A stretch of DNA of 64,000 nucleotides from Hymenobacter sp. BT559 (GCF_017571525.1 NZ_JAGETY010000008.1:124001-188000), one strand, 5' to 3'. Positions 1-8,038 are shown, counted from the first letter of the stretch. Made by a program: numbers and translations. The notes: a model not told the origin generated them from the letters alone.

Positions 1-695
1 CGCTGCTGGCCGTCAACCACATGCGGGCCCACATTCTGGCGCACTTTATTAAAGACCCCAAGCCGGCGTTTCCGTTTTTGTGCCTCACCGTGAGCGGCGG
101 TCACACGCAGCTGGTAGTGGTGCGCTCGGCCTTGGATATGGAAATATTGGGGCAGACCATCGACGACGCGGCCGGTGAGGCCTTCGACAAAACGGCCAAG
201 CTGCTGGGCCTACCGTATCCCGGCGGCCCGCGTCTCGACAAGCTGGCCCAAACCGGCAACCCGCACCGCTTCGAGTTTCCGATGGGCGCGCTCGAAGGCT
301 ACAACTTCTCCTTCAGCGGCCTGAAAACGTCGGTGCTGTATTTCCTGAAAAAGGAAACCGCCGCCAACCCCAACTTCATTCAGGAAAACCTGGCCGACCT
401 CTGCGCCAGCATCCAGCACACCATCGTGCAAACGCTGCTGCGCCAGCTCAAAAAAGCCGCCCAGGCCACCGGCCTGCGCCAGGTGGCCGTAGCCGGCGGC
501 GTCGCCGCCAACTCGGGCCTGCGCCAGGGCGTGCAGGCCTTAGCCGAGGCCGAAGGCTGGGACTTCTTTATCCCCGACTTCCAGTTTTGCACCGACAACG
601 CGGCCATGGTGGGCCAGGCGGCCATTTTCCAATACGAAGCCGGCGACTTCGCCAGCCAGCTCACCAGCCCCGACCCGCGCCTCAAGCTAGCGTAG
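1..695 (+). CDS. tsaD: tRNA N6-adenosine threonylcarbamoyltransferase TsaD, 3' part
   Basis: The gene enters from the left edge: the frame is open from base 3 and ends in TAG at 693-695, leaving about 230 C-terminal residues. TsaD transfers the threonylcarbamoyl group onto A37 of ANN-decoding tRNAs in the cytoplasm. Visible family motifs in order are VNHMRAHILAHF (the two metal-binding His), VSGGHTQLV, DDAAGEAFDKTAKLLGLPYP, FSGLKTSVLYF, VAGGVAANSGLR and the C-terminal metal-site stretch FCTDNAAMVGQAA. The N-terminal third, roughly 110 residues in a usual ~340 aa protein, lies outside the window. smpB follows on the same strand after a 78-bp gap. The frame clearly continues upstream of the internal ATG at 21, so that ATG is not the start. 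Confidence 0.97.
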   Translation, partial: LLAVNHMRAHILAHFIKDPKPAFPFLCLTVSGGHTQLVVVRSALDMEILGQTIDDAAGEAFDKTAKLLGLPYPGGPRLDKLAQTGNPHRFEFPMGALEGYNFSFSGLKTSVLYFLKKETAANPNFIQENLADLCASIQHTIVQTLLRQLKKAAQATGLRQVAVAGGVAANSGLRQGVQALAEAEGWDFFIPDFQFCTDNAAMVGQAAIFQYEAGDFASQLTSPDPRLKLA

Positions 696-773
696 AGCCT
701 GATACCTTTATGCCGACGCCACCGGGCTAGCCAACGAAGCCTCACGGCGTACTTCTGCGTAAGCAGTACTTCC

Positions 774-1229
774 ATGAAAGATAAGACCCCCGCCAACATC
801 AACATCAAGAACCGCCGCGCCAGCCACGAATACACGTTTCTGGCGAAGTACGACGCGGGCCTGATGCTGCAAGGCACCGAAATAAAAAGCGTGCGCGCCG
901 CAGAGGTAAACCTGCAAGACGGCTACTGCACCTTCGACCATAAGGGCGACCTCTGGGTGCACAGCGTTCGCATAGCGCCTTACTCGTTAGGTACTTACAA
1001 CAACCACGATGCCATGCGCCCCCGCAAGCTGCTGCTCAATAAGCGCGAGCTAAAGCAGCTGGCTGGCAAAATGGACGCCGGCCTCACCATCATTCCGCTG
1101 CGCCTGTTCGTCACCGACCGCGGCTTTGCCAAGCTCGAAATCGCGCTGGCTCAGGGCAAGAAGCTGTTCGACAAGCGCGAAGACCTGAAGGCCAAAGACC
1201 AGCAGCGTGAGATGGAGCGCTACCGCTAG
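774..1229 (+). CDS. smpB: SsrA-binding protein SmpB
   Basis: A 151-aa protein of the normal SmpB length. SmpB binds tmRNA and brings it to stalled ribosomes for trans-translation. Conserved blocks are NRRASHEYTFLAKYDAGL near the N-terminus, GTEIKSVRAAEVNLQDGYC, MRPRKLLLNKRELKQLAG and the basic C-terminal tail KLFDKREDLKAKDQQREMER that inserts into the mRNA channel. The ATG at 774 starts the protein just before the conserved core and no longer in-frame start looks better. It lies between tsaD and an NlpC/P60 peptidase on the same strand. The tmRNA gene itself is not seen in the window. Confidence 0.97.
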   Translation: MKDKTPANINIKNRRASHEYTFLAKYDAGLMLQGTEIKSVRAAEVNLQDGYCTFDHKGDLWVHSVRIAPYSLGTYNNHDAMRPRKLLLNKRELKQLAGKMDAGLTIIPLRLFVTDRGFAKLEIALAQGKKLFDKREDLKAKDQQREMERYR

Positions 1230-1277
1230 GGCGTTGCGTGGCGTTCTTTGTAGCCCGAACTACTTTTTTGTAAACCT

Positions 1278-2066
1278 TTGAACCACGGTATTTGCGCGCT
1301 CAGCGCCGTTCCCGTCCGCGCCGAGCCTACCGACCGCGCCGAGCTAGTCACCGAATTGCTATTTGGCGAGTGCTACACGGTGCTGCAAACCCAAGGCAAC
1401 TGGCTGCGCATCGAAACCGCTGCCGATACTTACCTGGGCTGGATTGACTTCAAGCAGCACCGCCCGGTGAGTGATACCTACTTCCAGGCCTGGTGCGCCC
1501 AGGACCACCCGCGTGTGCTCGATGTGGTGCAGGTGGTATCGAGCGCCACCACGCGCCAGCCCATCACGCTGGGGTGCCGTTTGCCGTTCTTCGATGGCAT
1601 GACCCTGAAAATGGGCGATGATAACGTGCTGTTTTACAATGGCACGGCTACCAATCTGGCCCACAGTAGCCAGCCCGAGCGCCAGCTAGCCCTGCTGCGC
1701 AAGATGGGCCAGCAGTTCAGGCAGGCGCCTTACGTGTGGGGCGGCAAAAACCTGTTCGGCATCGACTGCTCGGGCCTGATGCAGACGCTGTTTGGTCTTA
1801 TCGGCATTCAGCTGCCGCGCGATGCCAAGCAGCAGATTGCCCTCGGCGAGCCCGTCGATTTTGTGACCCAGGCCAAAGCCGGCGACCTGGCTTTTTTCGA
1901 TAATGCCGACGGTGCCATTGTGCACGTGGGGGTAGTGCAGGATGACGGGATGATACTGCACGCCTCAGGCGAGGTGCGCCTCGACCCGCTCGACCACCAC
2001 GGCATCTTCAACCGCGAGCGCCAGAAATACAGCCACAAGCTGCGGCTGATTAAGCGGTTGTTGTAA
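1278..2066 (+). CDS. SH3-domain NlpC/P60 (C40) cell-wall peptidase
   Basis: A 262-aa protein with an N-terminal bacterial SH3 region (about residues 1-65, with NWLRIETAADTYLGWIDF) followed by a C-terminal NlpC/P60 domain. The catalytic Cys is in YVWGGKNLFGIDCSGLMQT and the His in AIVHVGVVQDDGMILHASG. Family knowledge: these enzymes cleave D-Glu-diamino-acid bonds in peptidoglycan stem peptides, with SH3 domains helping cell-wall recognition. The start must be the TTG at 1278: the frame has a TAG at 1251 and offers no ATG or GTG before the SH3 core. No classic signal peptide is visible, so how it reaches the periplasm is unclear. Confidence 0.9.
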   Translation: MNHGICALSAVPVRAEPTDRAELVTELLFGECYTVLQTQGNWLRIETAADTYLGWIDFKQHRPVSDTYFQAWCAQDHPRVLDVVQVVSSATTRQPITLGCRLPFFDGMTLKMGDDNVLFYNGTATNLAHSSQPERQLALLRKMGQQFRQAPYVWGGKNLFGIDCSGLMQTLFGLIGIQLPRDAKQQIALGEPVDFVTQAKAGDLAFFDNADGAIVHVGVVQDDGMILHASGEVRLDPLDHHGIFNRERQKYSHKLRLIKRLL

Positions 2067-2078
2067 TTGCGTTTTGTC

Positions 2079-2181
2079 GTTTGTCCTTGCGAGCCTGCGA
2101 AGCAACCGCACTAGAACGACCCTAGCAGAAGGACCGACGTGAGTTTTGTGCGATTGCTTCGCGTTGCTCGCAATGACAAAC
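2079..2181. repeat. Solo imperfect palindrome, GTCNTTGCGAGC family (copy 1)
   Basis: Left arm 2079-2110 and right arm 2149-2181 are inverted copies that agree over about 32 bp with a few mismatches; both carry the core TTGCGAGC followed by CGAAGCAA. The 38-bp spacer has no ORF. It fills the space between the convergent ends of the NlpC/P60 gene and ung. The outer part of the arms matches the repeats around the GIY-YIG gene at 63411-63698; the inner part is diverged. Confidence 0.85.
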
Positions 2182-2194
2182 TATTTTGGGATGG

Positions 2195-2857
2195 CTACCA
2201 CACTATCGGCTCTTCGCCGTGCTTTTCCAGCCACGCATTGGTCTGGCTGAAGGGCTTGGAGCCGAAAAAGCCGCGGTCGGCGGAATAAGGCGAGGGGTGC
2301 GCCGCCTTCAAAACCAAGTGTTTGCCAGCGTCAATGAGCTCTTCCTTCTTCTGGGCGTAGGCGCCCCAGAGGATGAATACCACGTGCGGCCGGCCCTCCG
2401 ATACTTTGCGGATAACGGCGTCGGTAAACTCTTCCCAGCCTTTTTTCTGGTGCGAGCCGGGCGTGGCGGCCCGCACCGTGAGCGTGGCATTGAGTAGCAG
2501 CACGCCCTGCTGCGCCCAGCGGTCGAGGTTGCCATTGGCGGGCGCGGGGGTGCCCGGAATGTCGTCTTGCAGCTCCTTGAAAATATTTTGCAGCGAGGGC
2601 GGTGTGCGTACGCCTTCGTTCACGGAGAAGGCGAGGCCGTGCGCCTGGTTTTTGCCGTGGTAGGGGTCCTGGCCCAAAATGACAACCTTCACCTGGTCGA
2701 AGGGGCAGGCGTCGAAGGCATGAAAAATCTGCGAGCCTAGCGGGTATACCGTGGTGGTGGCATACTCGCCGCGCACCCAGGCCGTGAGCTTTTGAAAATA
2801 GGGCTTCTCAAACTCGTCGGCGAGTACGGGCCGCCAGCTTTCAGCAATTTTGACCAT
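2195..2857 (-). CDS. ung: Uracil-DNA glycosylase, family 1
   Basis: A 220-aa protein that removes uracil from DNA in base-excision repair. Motifs: VVILGQDPYHGKNQAHGLAF (water-activating loop with catalytic Asp and uracil-binding pocket), LLLNATLTVRAATPGSH, VFILWGAYAQKK and the DNA-intercalation loop HPSPYSADRGFFGSKPFS with catalytic His. The frame extends upstream to 2893, but the extra residues are hydrophobic and outside the family; MVKIAESWRPVL (ATG at 2857) matches the usual beginning. It is convergent with the NlpC/P60 gene, and a palindromic repeat fills the gap. Confidence 0.96.
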   Translation of the reverse strand: MVKIAESWRPVLADEFEKPYFQKLTAWVRGEYATTTVYPLGSQIFHAFDACPFDQVKVVILGQDPYHGKNQAHGLAFSVNEGVRTPPSLQNIFKELQDDIPGTPAPANGNLDRWAQQGVLLLNATLTVRAATPGSHQKKGWEEFTDAVIRKVSEGRPHVVFILWGAYAQKKEELIDAGKHLVLKAAHPSPYSADRGFFGSKPFSQTNAWLEKHGEEPIVW

Positions 2858-2961
2858 AAGGAAGGGAATGTAAAAGAAGAAAGCGAGGCACAACTAATCG
2901 GCGCGGCGCGGCGTTCAGGGCTCACTACTACACTTGCGGGGCGACTGTTGCCCCGGTAGCG

Positions 2962-2969
2962 TAATTTTG
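2962..2969 (+). promoter_or_regulatory. -7 box TAATTTTG for apaG
   Basis: A perfect match to the Bacteroidetes -7 consensus TAnnTTTG, 12 nt before the chosen apaG ATG at 2982. It supports that start over the upstream in-frame ATG at 2934, which would lie ahead of transcription. No convincing -33 TTTG was found. Confidence 0.5.
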
Positions 2970-2981
2970 CCGGCCGTCGCT

Positions 2982-3368
2982 ATGCCAACTACCACTACGC
3001 AGGGCGTAACCGTTACGGTTACGACCAACTACTTGCCCGATTATTCCAGTCCTGCGCAGGAGCACTTCGTGTTTGCCTACCGCATTGATATTCGCAACGA
3101 CAGCGAATTCACTATCAAGCTCTTGCGCCGCCATTGGTATATCTCCGACGTGGGCGCCGGCCTGCGCGAGGTAGAGGGCGAAGGCGTGGTGGGCCGCCAG
3201 CCTGTGCTTGAGCCCGGCGAGGCTCACCAGTACGTGAGCGGCTGCAATCTCAAGTCGGGCCTGGGCAAAATGCGCGGCACCTACCTTATGGAGCGCCTGG
3301 CCAGCGGCGAGCATTTTCAGGTTAATATCCCGGAATTTACGCTGATTGTGCCGTTCCGGATGAACTGA
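2982..3368 (+). CDS. apaG: ApaG domain protein
   Basis: A 128-aa single-domain protein of typical ApaG length. Conserved stretches include VTVTTNYLPDYSSPAQEHFVF, the RNDSEFTIKLLRRHWYISD strand pair, EGVVGRQPVLEPGEAHQYVS and the terminal IPEFTLIVPF; it folds as a fibronectin-III-like beta sandwich. The biochemical role is unsettled: the E. coli gene was linked to Co/Mg tolerance, and eukaryotic homologues act as F-box protein modules. The ATG at 2982 fits the family start and the -7 box. The methyltransferase gene starts 8 bp after its stop, so the two are probably cotranscribed. Confidence 0.93.
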   Translation: MPTTTTQGVTVTVTTNYLPDYSSPAQEHFVFAYRIDIRNDSEFTIKLLRRHWYISDVGAGLREVEGEGVVGRQPVLEPGEAHQYVSGCNLKSGLGKMRGTYLMERLASGEHFQVNIPEFTLIVPFRMN

Positions 3369-3376
3369 TTATCAGC

Positions 3377-4162
3377 TTGTTTCAACTATTCGCCTACCTC
3401 CGCTACTGGCTGCGCTCGGGCAACGCGCACGGGCTGCATTCGCCATTCGTGTTTGGCCTTTACACTACCGTTATCCGCCACACGGGCCAGTTCGGCGCCT
3501 ACGCCCGCATCGAAAAGCGCCGCCAGGAGCTGCTCGCCAGCGACCAGGTAATCGAGGTCACCGATTTCGGGGCCGGCTCGCAGGTGGCGGGTGCGGGTGG
3601 TCGTCGGCGCTCGGTGCGCGACATTGCCCGCCACGCGGCCAAAGCCCCGCGCCTAGCGCAGCTGCTGTTTCGGCTGGTCAATCATTTTCAGCCCGCTACT
3701 ACCCTGGAGCTGGGCACCTCGCTGGGCCTTACCACGGCTTACCTGGCCCTAGCCAAGTCGCGCCAGCAGCTTGTCACCTTCGAGGGCTGCCCCAACACGG
3801 CCGCCGTAGCCCGCCAAACGTTTGAAGAGCTGGCTATCAAGAATGTGCGTCTGGTAGAAGGCAACCTCGACCACACGCTGCCCGCCACGCTGGCTAGCCT
3901 GCCCCAGCCGCTCGACTTCGTATTCTTCGACGGCAACCACCGCTACGAGCCCACGCTGCGCTACTTTGAGCAATGCCTGGCTAAAGCGCACGAAAACAGC
4001 GTGTTCGTGCTCGACGATATCCACTGGTCGGCCGAGATGGAGCGTGCCTGGGCCGCCATTAAGGCGCACCCTAGCGTGACGGTGACTGTCGACTTATTCT
4101 ACGTCGGGCTGGTATTTTTTCGCAAAAAGCAGCCCCAGCAGGATTTCTGGCTGCGGTATTGA
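3377..4162 (+). CDS. Class I SAM-dependent methyltransferase (O-methyltransferase-like)
   Basis: A 261-aa cytoplasmic protein with a Rossmann methyltransferase core in its C-terminal two thirds: motif I LELGTSLGLTTAYLA (about residue 115), an acidic motif II at VTFEG, and the post-motif FVFFDGNHRYEPTLRYFEQC typical of the class I O-methyltransferase group. The substrate cannot be read from sequence. The N-terminal 80 residues contain the conserved HGLHSPFVF block. The likely start is TTG 3377, 8 bp after apaG; no ATG precedes the conserved region. The gene probably shares the apaG transcript. Confidence 0.85.
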   Translation: MFQLFAYLRYWLRSGNAHGLHSPFVFGLYTTVIRHTGQFGAYARIEKRRQELLASDQVIEVTDFGAGSQVAGAGGRRRSVRDIARHAAKAPRLAQLLFRLVNHFQPATTLELGTSLGLTTAYLALAKSRQQLVTFEGCPNTAAVARQTFEELAIKNVRLVEGNLDHTLPATLASLPQPLDFVFFDGNHRYEPTLRYFEQCLAKAHENSVFVLDDIHWSAEMERAWAAIKAHPSVTVTVDLFYVGLVFFRKKQPQQDFWLRY

Positions 4163-4218
4163 GGCTGGTGTCAGTTAGTCGTAACTTCGTTTATAGTGCT
4201 CTCATAGTTGCTTCGCTC

Positions 4219-4557
4219 ATGCCCACCGCCGACCAGCGCCTCGACCAGTTAGAACCCGTAATCAGCGAAATGCTGGCTAGGCTAGATGAAACTGCCGCCA
4301 AAGTTGAACGCGTTTCAGCCCAAGTACGCCAGCTGACGCTGGTTGTCACGACTTCTATTTCTTCGCAAAGCGATAATATCTCGTTTTTACTTGAAAAGAC
4401 AACTAAGCTAGCAGACGGTCAGGCGAAGCTGGAAGAAGGTCAGGCGAAGCTAGCAGACGGTCAGGCAAGCCTGAAACAGGAAATTAATGAACGGTTTGAG
4501 GCCGTTGACCAGCGCTTCGACCAGCTCTTCGATTTGTTGCGAGAAAAGCTGAAGTAG
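4219..4557 (+). CDS. Small coiled-coil protein with heptad-like repeats
   Basis: A 112-aa soluble protein without signal peptide or recognised enzyme domain. The whole sequence is predicted helix; a central block repeats a 7-residue unit (KLADGQA / KLEEGQA / KLADGQA), mirrored by near-identical DNA units around 4410-4460. The C-terminus ends in a second coiled coil, FEAVDQRFDQLFDLLREKL. The frame runs upstream to a TTG overlapping the previous stop, but MPTADQRLDQLEP at 4219 is the first ATG and begins the helix. Similar proteins occur as hypotheticals in related bacteria; function unknown. It is convergent with kdsA 9 bp downstream. Confidence 0.6.
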   Translation: MPTADQRLDQLEPVISEMLARLDETAAKVERVSAQVRQLTLVVTTSISSQSDNISFLLEKTTKLADGQAKLEEGQAKLADGQASLKQEINERFEAVDQRFDQLFDLLREKLK

Positions 4558-4566
4558 GCCGTTAAC

Positions 4567-5427
4567 CTACGCGTCCAGCCCCTGCGGGTCGATGTCGCCG
4601 CTGGGCCGCACGGCCTCGCGCACGCGGGTGAGGCGCTGTAGCAAGCCCTCCAGCTTGTCGAGCTGCAGCATGTTGGCGCCGTCCGATAGGGCAGTGGCGG
4701 GCGTGGGGTGCGTCTCGATAAATAGGCCATCGGCGCCCACCGCAATAGCTGCCTTGGCGATGGTTTCGATGAGAGCCGGCTGGCCGCCCGTGACGCCGCT
4801 AGCCTGGTTGGGCTGCTGCAAGGAGTGCGTCACATCCATGACCACGGGCACGCCGAAGCTGCGCATGGTGGGCAGGTTGCGAAAATCAACTACCAGGTCG
4901 CTGTAGCCGAACGAGTTGCCGCGGTCGGTGAGGATGACGTGGGGGTTGCCGGCGCCCTGTACCTTGTCCATGGCCCAGCGCATGGCCTCCCCGTTCAGGA
5001 ACTGGCCTTTCTTGATATTGACCACCTTGCCGGTTTTGGCGGCGGCCACCAGCAGCTCGGTTTGACGGCAGAGGAAGGCCGGAATCTGCAGCACATCGAC
5101 ATACTCAGCCGCAAAGGCAGCCTCGTCCGATTCGTGGATGTCGGTGACGGTCGGCACGCCGATTTCGCGCCCCACTTTCTGCAAGATGCGCAGCGCCGTT
5201 TCGTCGCCGATACCGGTAAAGGAGTCGAGGCGCGAGCGGTTGGCCTTGCGGTACGAGCCCTTAAAAATGTAGGGAATCTGGAGCTTATCGGTGATGTGCT
5301 TCACGCGCTCGGCAATGCGCAGGGCCATATCCTCGCCCTCGATAACGCAGGGCCCGGCCATCAGGAAAAACTGACCAGAATTGGTATTACGGAAGTGGGG
5401 GAGGGCCTGAGCGAGGGAGGTGAGCAT
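4567..5427 (-). CDS. kdsA: 3-deoxy-8-phosphooctulonate (Kdo-8-P) synthase
   Basis: A 286-aa enzyme that condenses phosphoenolpyruvate with arabinose-5-phosphate to give Kdo-8-phosphate, the first step towards the Kdo sugar of lipopolysaccharide inner core. Diagnostic motifs are MAGPCVIEGED, FKGSYRKANRSRLDSFTGIG, TDIHESDEAAFAAEYVDVLQ, KKGQFLNGEAMRWAMDKV and DVTHSLQQPNQASGVTGGQP. The open frame extends to 5493, but the extra N-terminus is unlike the family; MLTSLAQALPHF (ATG 5427) is the likely start. It lies head to tail with the methyltransferase gene upstream on the same strand, 47 bp apart. Confidence 0.95.
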   Translation of the reverse strand: MLTSLAQALPHFRNTNSGQFFLMAGPCVIEGEDMALRIAERVKHITDKLQIPYIFKGSYRKANRSRLDSFTGIGDETALRILQKVGREIGVPTVTDIHESDEAAFAAEYVDVLQIPAFLCRQTELLVAAAKTGKVVNIKKGQFLNGEAMRWAMDKVQGAGNPHVILTDRGNSFGYSDLVVDFRNLPTMRSFGVPVVMDVTHSLQQPNQASGVTGGQPALIETIAKAAIAVGADGLFIETHPTPATALSDGANMLQLDKLEGLLQRLTRVREAVRPSGDIDPQGLDA

Positions 5428-5474
5428 GAGAAGGTGCTGTAAGTCAGTGGTATAAGGCTGCCGAGCCAAGCGGG

Positions 5475-6086
5475 CTACGGCTTTTGCAGGCAAATAAACA
5501 GCTCGCGGCCGGCGCGCGCCTTGAGCGAATTATAGGCTGTGTCGAAGTGAAGGAAGTTGAAATACGGCGCAAAGTAGGCGCGGTATTCTTCGCGGCTGCC
5601 GCCGAACGGCGGCTCGCTAGCCCCGGCAAATTCGGTATCGAAGAGCAAGCCCACCAGCTTGCCGCCCGGCCGCAGCAGCGCAGCGCACTGCTGGGCATAG
5701 GCCGGCCGCTGGCCAGGGGCTATGGCACAAAAGAAGGTTTGCTCGATGAGCAAATCGAACGGCTCGGCGGGGGCTAGCGCGAAAAAATCGGCGAGCCAGA
5801 GGTTTTCTTTCGGAAAATCAGGCACGCGGGCAGCAAGCTCGGCTAGGGGCTCGGGGGCCAGGTCGGCTACCACTACATGTCTGAAGCCTAACTGATGCAG
5901 GTACTCGGCTTCGTAGGCGCGGCCCGCCCCCGGAATGAGGATGCGCGGCTGCTGAGCCACAGGCAGTTGGTCGAAGTAGGCGCGGAGCGGCGGCGTGGTG
6001 CGGCCGGCGTCCCAGCCGGCGCGGCCGGGGGTGGCGTAGCGCGCCTGCCAATAGGCCGCATCGAAGGCCGAAGAAACCGTTTGCAT
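5475..6086 (-). CDS. TPMT-family SAM-dependent methyltransferase
   Basis: A 203-aa protein resembling the thiopurine methyltransferase superfamily. Visible: the substrate-side N-terminus YWQARYATPGRAGWDAGRTT, SAM motif I RILIPGAGRAYEAEYLHQLG, the acidic VVVADLAPEP, and LLIEQTFFCAIAPGQRPAYA before the LRPGGKLVGLLF strand. Family members methylate small thiols, thiocyanate, selenium or tellurium species; the substrate here is unknown. The start at 6086 (MQTVSSAFDAAYW) is preferred to the longer frame to 6176, and a TATACTTG sequence lies just upstream. It is divergent from the coiled-coil membrane gene at 6212. Confidence 0.82.
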   Translation of the reverse strand: MQTVSSAFDAAYWQARYATPGRAGWDAGRTTPPLRAYFDQLPVAQQPRILIPGAGRAYEAEYLHQLGFRHVVVADLAPEPLAELAARVPDFPKENLWLADFFALAPAEPFDLLIEQTFFCAIAPGQRPAYAQQCAALLRPGGKLVGLLFDTEFAGASEPPFGGSREEYRAYFAPYFNFLHFDTAYNSLKARAGRELFICLQKP

Positions 6087-6211
6087 GAGAGCCAAGTATA
6101 ACGCAGGCCGGAGCCAACTGGAAATTTCGCCTATTTTTACCCGCCACAAAGGTAGGGAATGGCCCGGCCCACCCACCTTTTTCTGCCACTTTCATCCCCC
6201 CGCCCCCTTCT

Positions 6212-7165
6212 ATGGAGCCTCAACAGGAATATCCCGAACCCCGCCAGAACAACAGCCGCGTCCTCCTCTGGGTGGCGCTCGTCCTCGTGCTGCTAGGTAT
6301 CAACGGGGTCTTGTTTTACCTGAATTCGCAGAAAAAGAACGAAAACGAGCAGCTAACCACCCAGGTGCAAGCCAAAGACACCAAGCTGCAAGCTCAAATC
6401 AAAGAATACGAAGACCTGAAGGCCAGCTACGAGCGCCAGAGCCAAGACCTGCAAAAGCTAGGCCTCAACAACGACTCGCTGCAGGCACGCATCGCCAGCA
6501 TCAACGCCGACCTGCTGAAGCTGCGCTCATTTAAGGCGGGCTCCTTTTCACTGGTCGAGCAGCAGCGCTTCAAGCAGCGCGCCCTCAACCTCGAAAGCCA
6601 GTTGAAGAAGAAAGACGACCAGATTGCTGACCTCAAGAAGTCGAACGAGACGCTGTACACCGAAACTGCCACGCTGAAAGAGCGTCAGAACAAGCTGACC
6701 GATACCATCAGCACCATCGCCAAAACCAACCGCGACCTGAGCGATAAAGTAACGGTGGCTTCTCGCATTCAAGCCGATAATATCCACGTAAGTATCCTCA
6801 ATAAGAAGGATAAGGAAACGGATGACGACAAGGAAGAATTTAAGGCCCGCAAGGTGGACCGCGTGAAGGTAGCCTTTAACCTGAGCCGCAACGACGTGAC
6901 GCCCAAGGATACGAAGACCATCTACATGCGCATTCTGGAGCCCGACGGCGCCGCGCTCTACAACCTGAGCACGGGCGGCGGCACCTTCACCGTAGATGGC
7001 CAGGAGGCTTTCTATACTATGAAGCAGGATGTGGTGTTTGACAACACCCGGCAGGCCCTGAACTTCGTGTATGCCAAGGGCGGCGACTATAAAATCGGCC
7101 AGCACACCGTGGAGCTGTACGAAGGCGGCGCCTTGATGGGTAAAACGACGTTTACCCTAAAATAG
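6212..7165 (+). CDS. Membrane-anchored periplasmic coiled-coil protein
   Basis: A 317-aa protein with a short Pro/Asn-rich cytoplasmic N-terminus, one transmembrane helix (about residues 17-37, VLLWVALVLVLLGINGVLFY), a long coiled coil (about residues 40-190, rich in Lys, Glu and Gln) and a compact C-terminal beta domain (about 205-317, from RVKVAFNLSRNDVTPK to MGKTTFTLK). This layout suggests a single-pass protein whose coil projects into the periplasm as spacer or scaffold. No enzymatic motif is visible and I do not recognise a named family. The ATG at 6212 is 125 bp from the divergent methyltransferase start. A terminator hairpin follows at 7261. Confidence 0.75.
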   Translation: MEPQQEYPEPRQNNSRVLLWVALVLVLLGINGVLFYLNSQKKNENEQLTTQVQAKDTKLQAQIKEYEDLKASYERQSQDLQKLGLNNDSLQARIASINADLLKLRSFKAGSFSLVEQQRFKQRALNLESQLKKKDDQIADLKKSNETLYTETATLKERQNKLTDTISTIAKTNRDLSDKVTVASRIQADNIHVSILNKKDKETDDDKEEFKARKVDRVKVAFNLSRNDVTPKDTKTIYMRILEPDGAALYNLSTGGGTFTVDGQEAFYTMKQDVVFDNTRQALNFVYAKGGDYKIGQHTVELYEGGALMGKTTFTLK

Positions 7166-7168
7166 ACC

Positions 7169-7205
7169 GCAGATTAGCTTCGCTGAACTTCGTTTCAAAC
7201 GGATT
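7169..7205. repeat. Dispersed intergenic repeat, copy 1 (CGCTGAACTTCGTTTC core)
   Basis: The segment around CGCTGAACTTCGTTTC is shared, on the opposite strand, with the spacer at 39484-39545 beside rplY, with flanking AGATTAGCT/GGATTAGCT similarity. Both copies sit just downstream of genes. No coding potential. Confidence 0.5.
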
Positions 7206-7260
7206 GAATAAATTTTGCAGTTACGCCGGCTGAAGCGGGCTGACTACGCAACTGTGATAA

Positions 7261-7295
7261 CGGCCTGTCGCCTGGTGGTGGCAGGCCGCTTTTTT
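7261..7295 (+). terminator. Rho-independent terminator
   Basis: Stem CGGCCTG / CAGGCCG (7261-7267 with 7282-7288) followed by a run of T, on the strand of the coiled-coil gene ending at 7165. Confidence 0.75.
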
Positions 7296-7303
7296 AGTGA
7301 TTT

Positions 7304-8038
7304 ATGACTACGATGACAGATGCTTTGGTGAGCTGGAGCGGCGGCAAAGACTCAGCGCTGGCCCTGCACTACGCCCTGCACGACCCGCGCTACCGCGTGG
7401 CGCACTTGCTTACGAGTGTGAATGCGCACTACGAGCGGGTGTCGATGCATGGCGTGCGGGTGGCGCTGCTCGAAGCCCAGGCCAGCCGCATCGGCCTGCC
7501 ACTCACGCAAATACGGCTGCCCGAAATGCCCGGCATGGCCGAATACGACCAGGCGCTGCTCGCTAGCCTGGCCACGCTGCGCGAGGCGGGCGTAACGACG
7601 GCCGTGTACGGTGATATTTTTTTGGAAGACCTACGCGCTTACCGCGAGGCGCAGCTGGCGCGGGCCGGGCTGCGGGGCGAGTTTCCGCTGTGGCGGCGGG
7701 CTAGCCTGCAGATACTGCGCGATTTTTGGGCGCTGGGCTTTCAAGCCATTGTGGTGTGCGTGAACGACCGCTACCTCGACGCCAGCTTTTGCGGGCGTCT
7801 GTTGGATGAGGATTTTGTGCGCGACCTGCCGCCCGGCGTAGACCCCTGCGGTGAGAACGGCGAGTACCACAGCTTCGTCTTCGACGCCCCGTATTTCAGT
7901 GCGCCCATTGCCTTTGCCAAGGGCGAGCTTGTGCGCCGCACCTATGCGCCCGCGGCCGGCGCTGCCGCTAACCCCGCCTCCGCTGCCGACGGCCCCTTTG
8001 CCGCCGGCTTCTGGTACTGCGACCTGCTGCCGGCCTAG
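7304..8038 (+). CDS. Dph6-like ATP-pyrophosphatase (diphthine-ammonia ligase family)
   Basis: A 244-aa cytoplasmic protein of the adenine-nucleotide alpha-hydrolase (PP-loop) fold. The P-loop is LVSWSGGKDSALALHYAL near the N-terminus; further family motifs are SMHGVRVALLEAQA, VYGDIFLEDLRAYRE, FPLWRR, DPCGENGEYHSFVFDAPYF. In eukaryotes and archaea the family amidates diphthine on EF2; bacteria lack diphthamide, so the substrate here is unknown. A Pro/Ala-rich insert lies near the C-terminus. ATG 7304 was chosen; ATG 7313 is an alternative. It is followed by the GH3 fusion gene. Confidence 0.82.
   Translation: MTTMTDALVSWSGGKDSALALHYALHDPRYRVAHLLTSVNAHYERVSMHGVRVALLEAQASRIGLPLTQIRLPEMPGMAEYDQALLASLATLREAGVTTAVYGDIFLEDLRAYREAQLARAGLRGEFPLWRRASLQILRDFWALGFQAIVVCVNDRYLDASFCGRLLDEDFVRDLPPGVDPCGENGEYHSFVFDAPYFSAPIAFAKGELVRRTYAPAAGAAANPASAADGPFAAGFWYCDLLPA

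Noticed and set aside
380..877. 165-codon minus ORF across tsaD and smpB
   Set aside because: Overlaps two certain genes; composition is typical of reverse-frame translation.
4410..4475. Short tandem-like repeats suspected as CRISPR or minisatellite
   Set aside because: They are coding heptad units (KLADGQA type) of a coiled-coil protein; no spacer-repeat pattern exists in the window.
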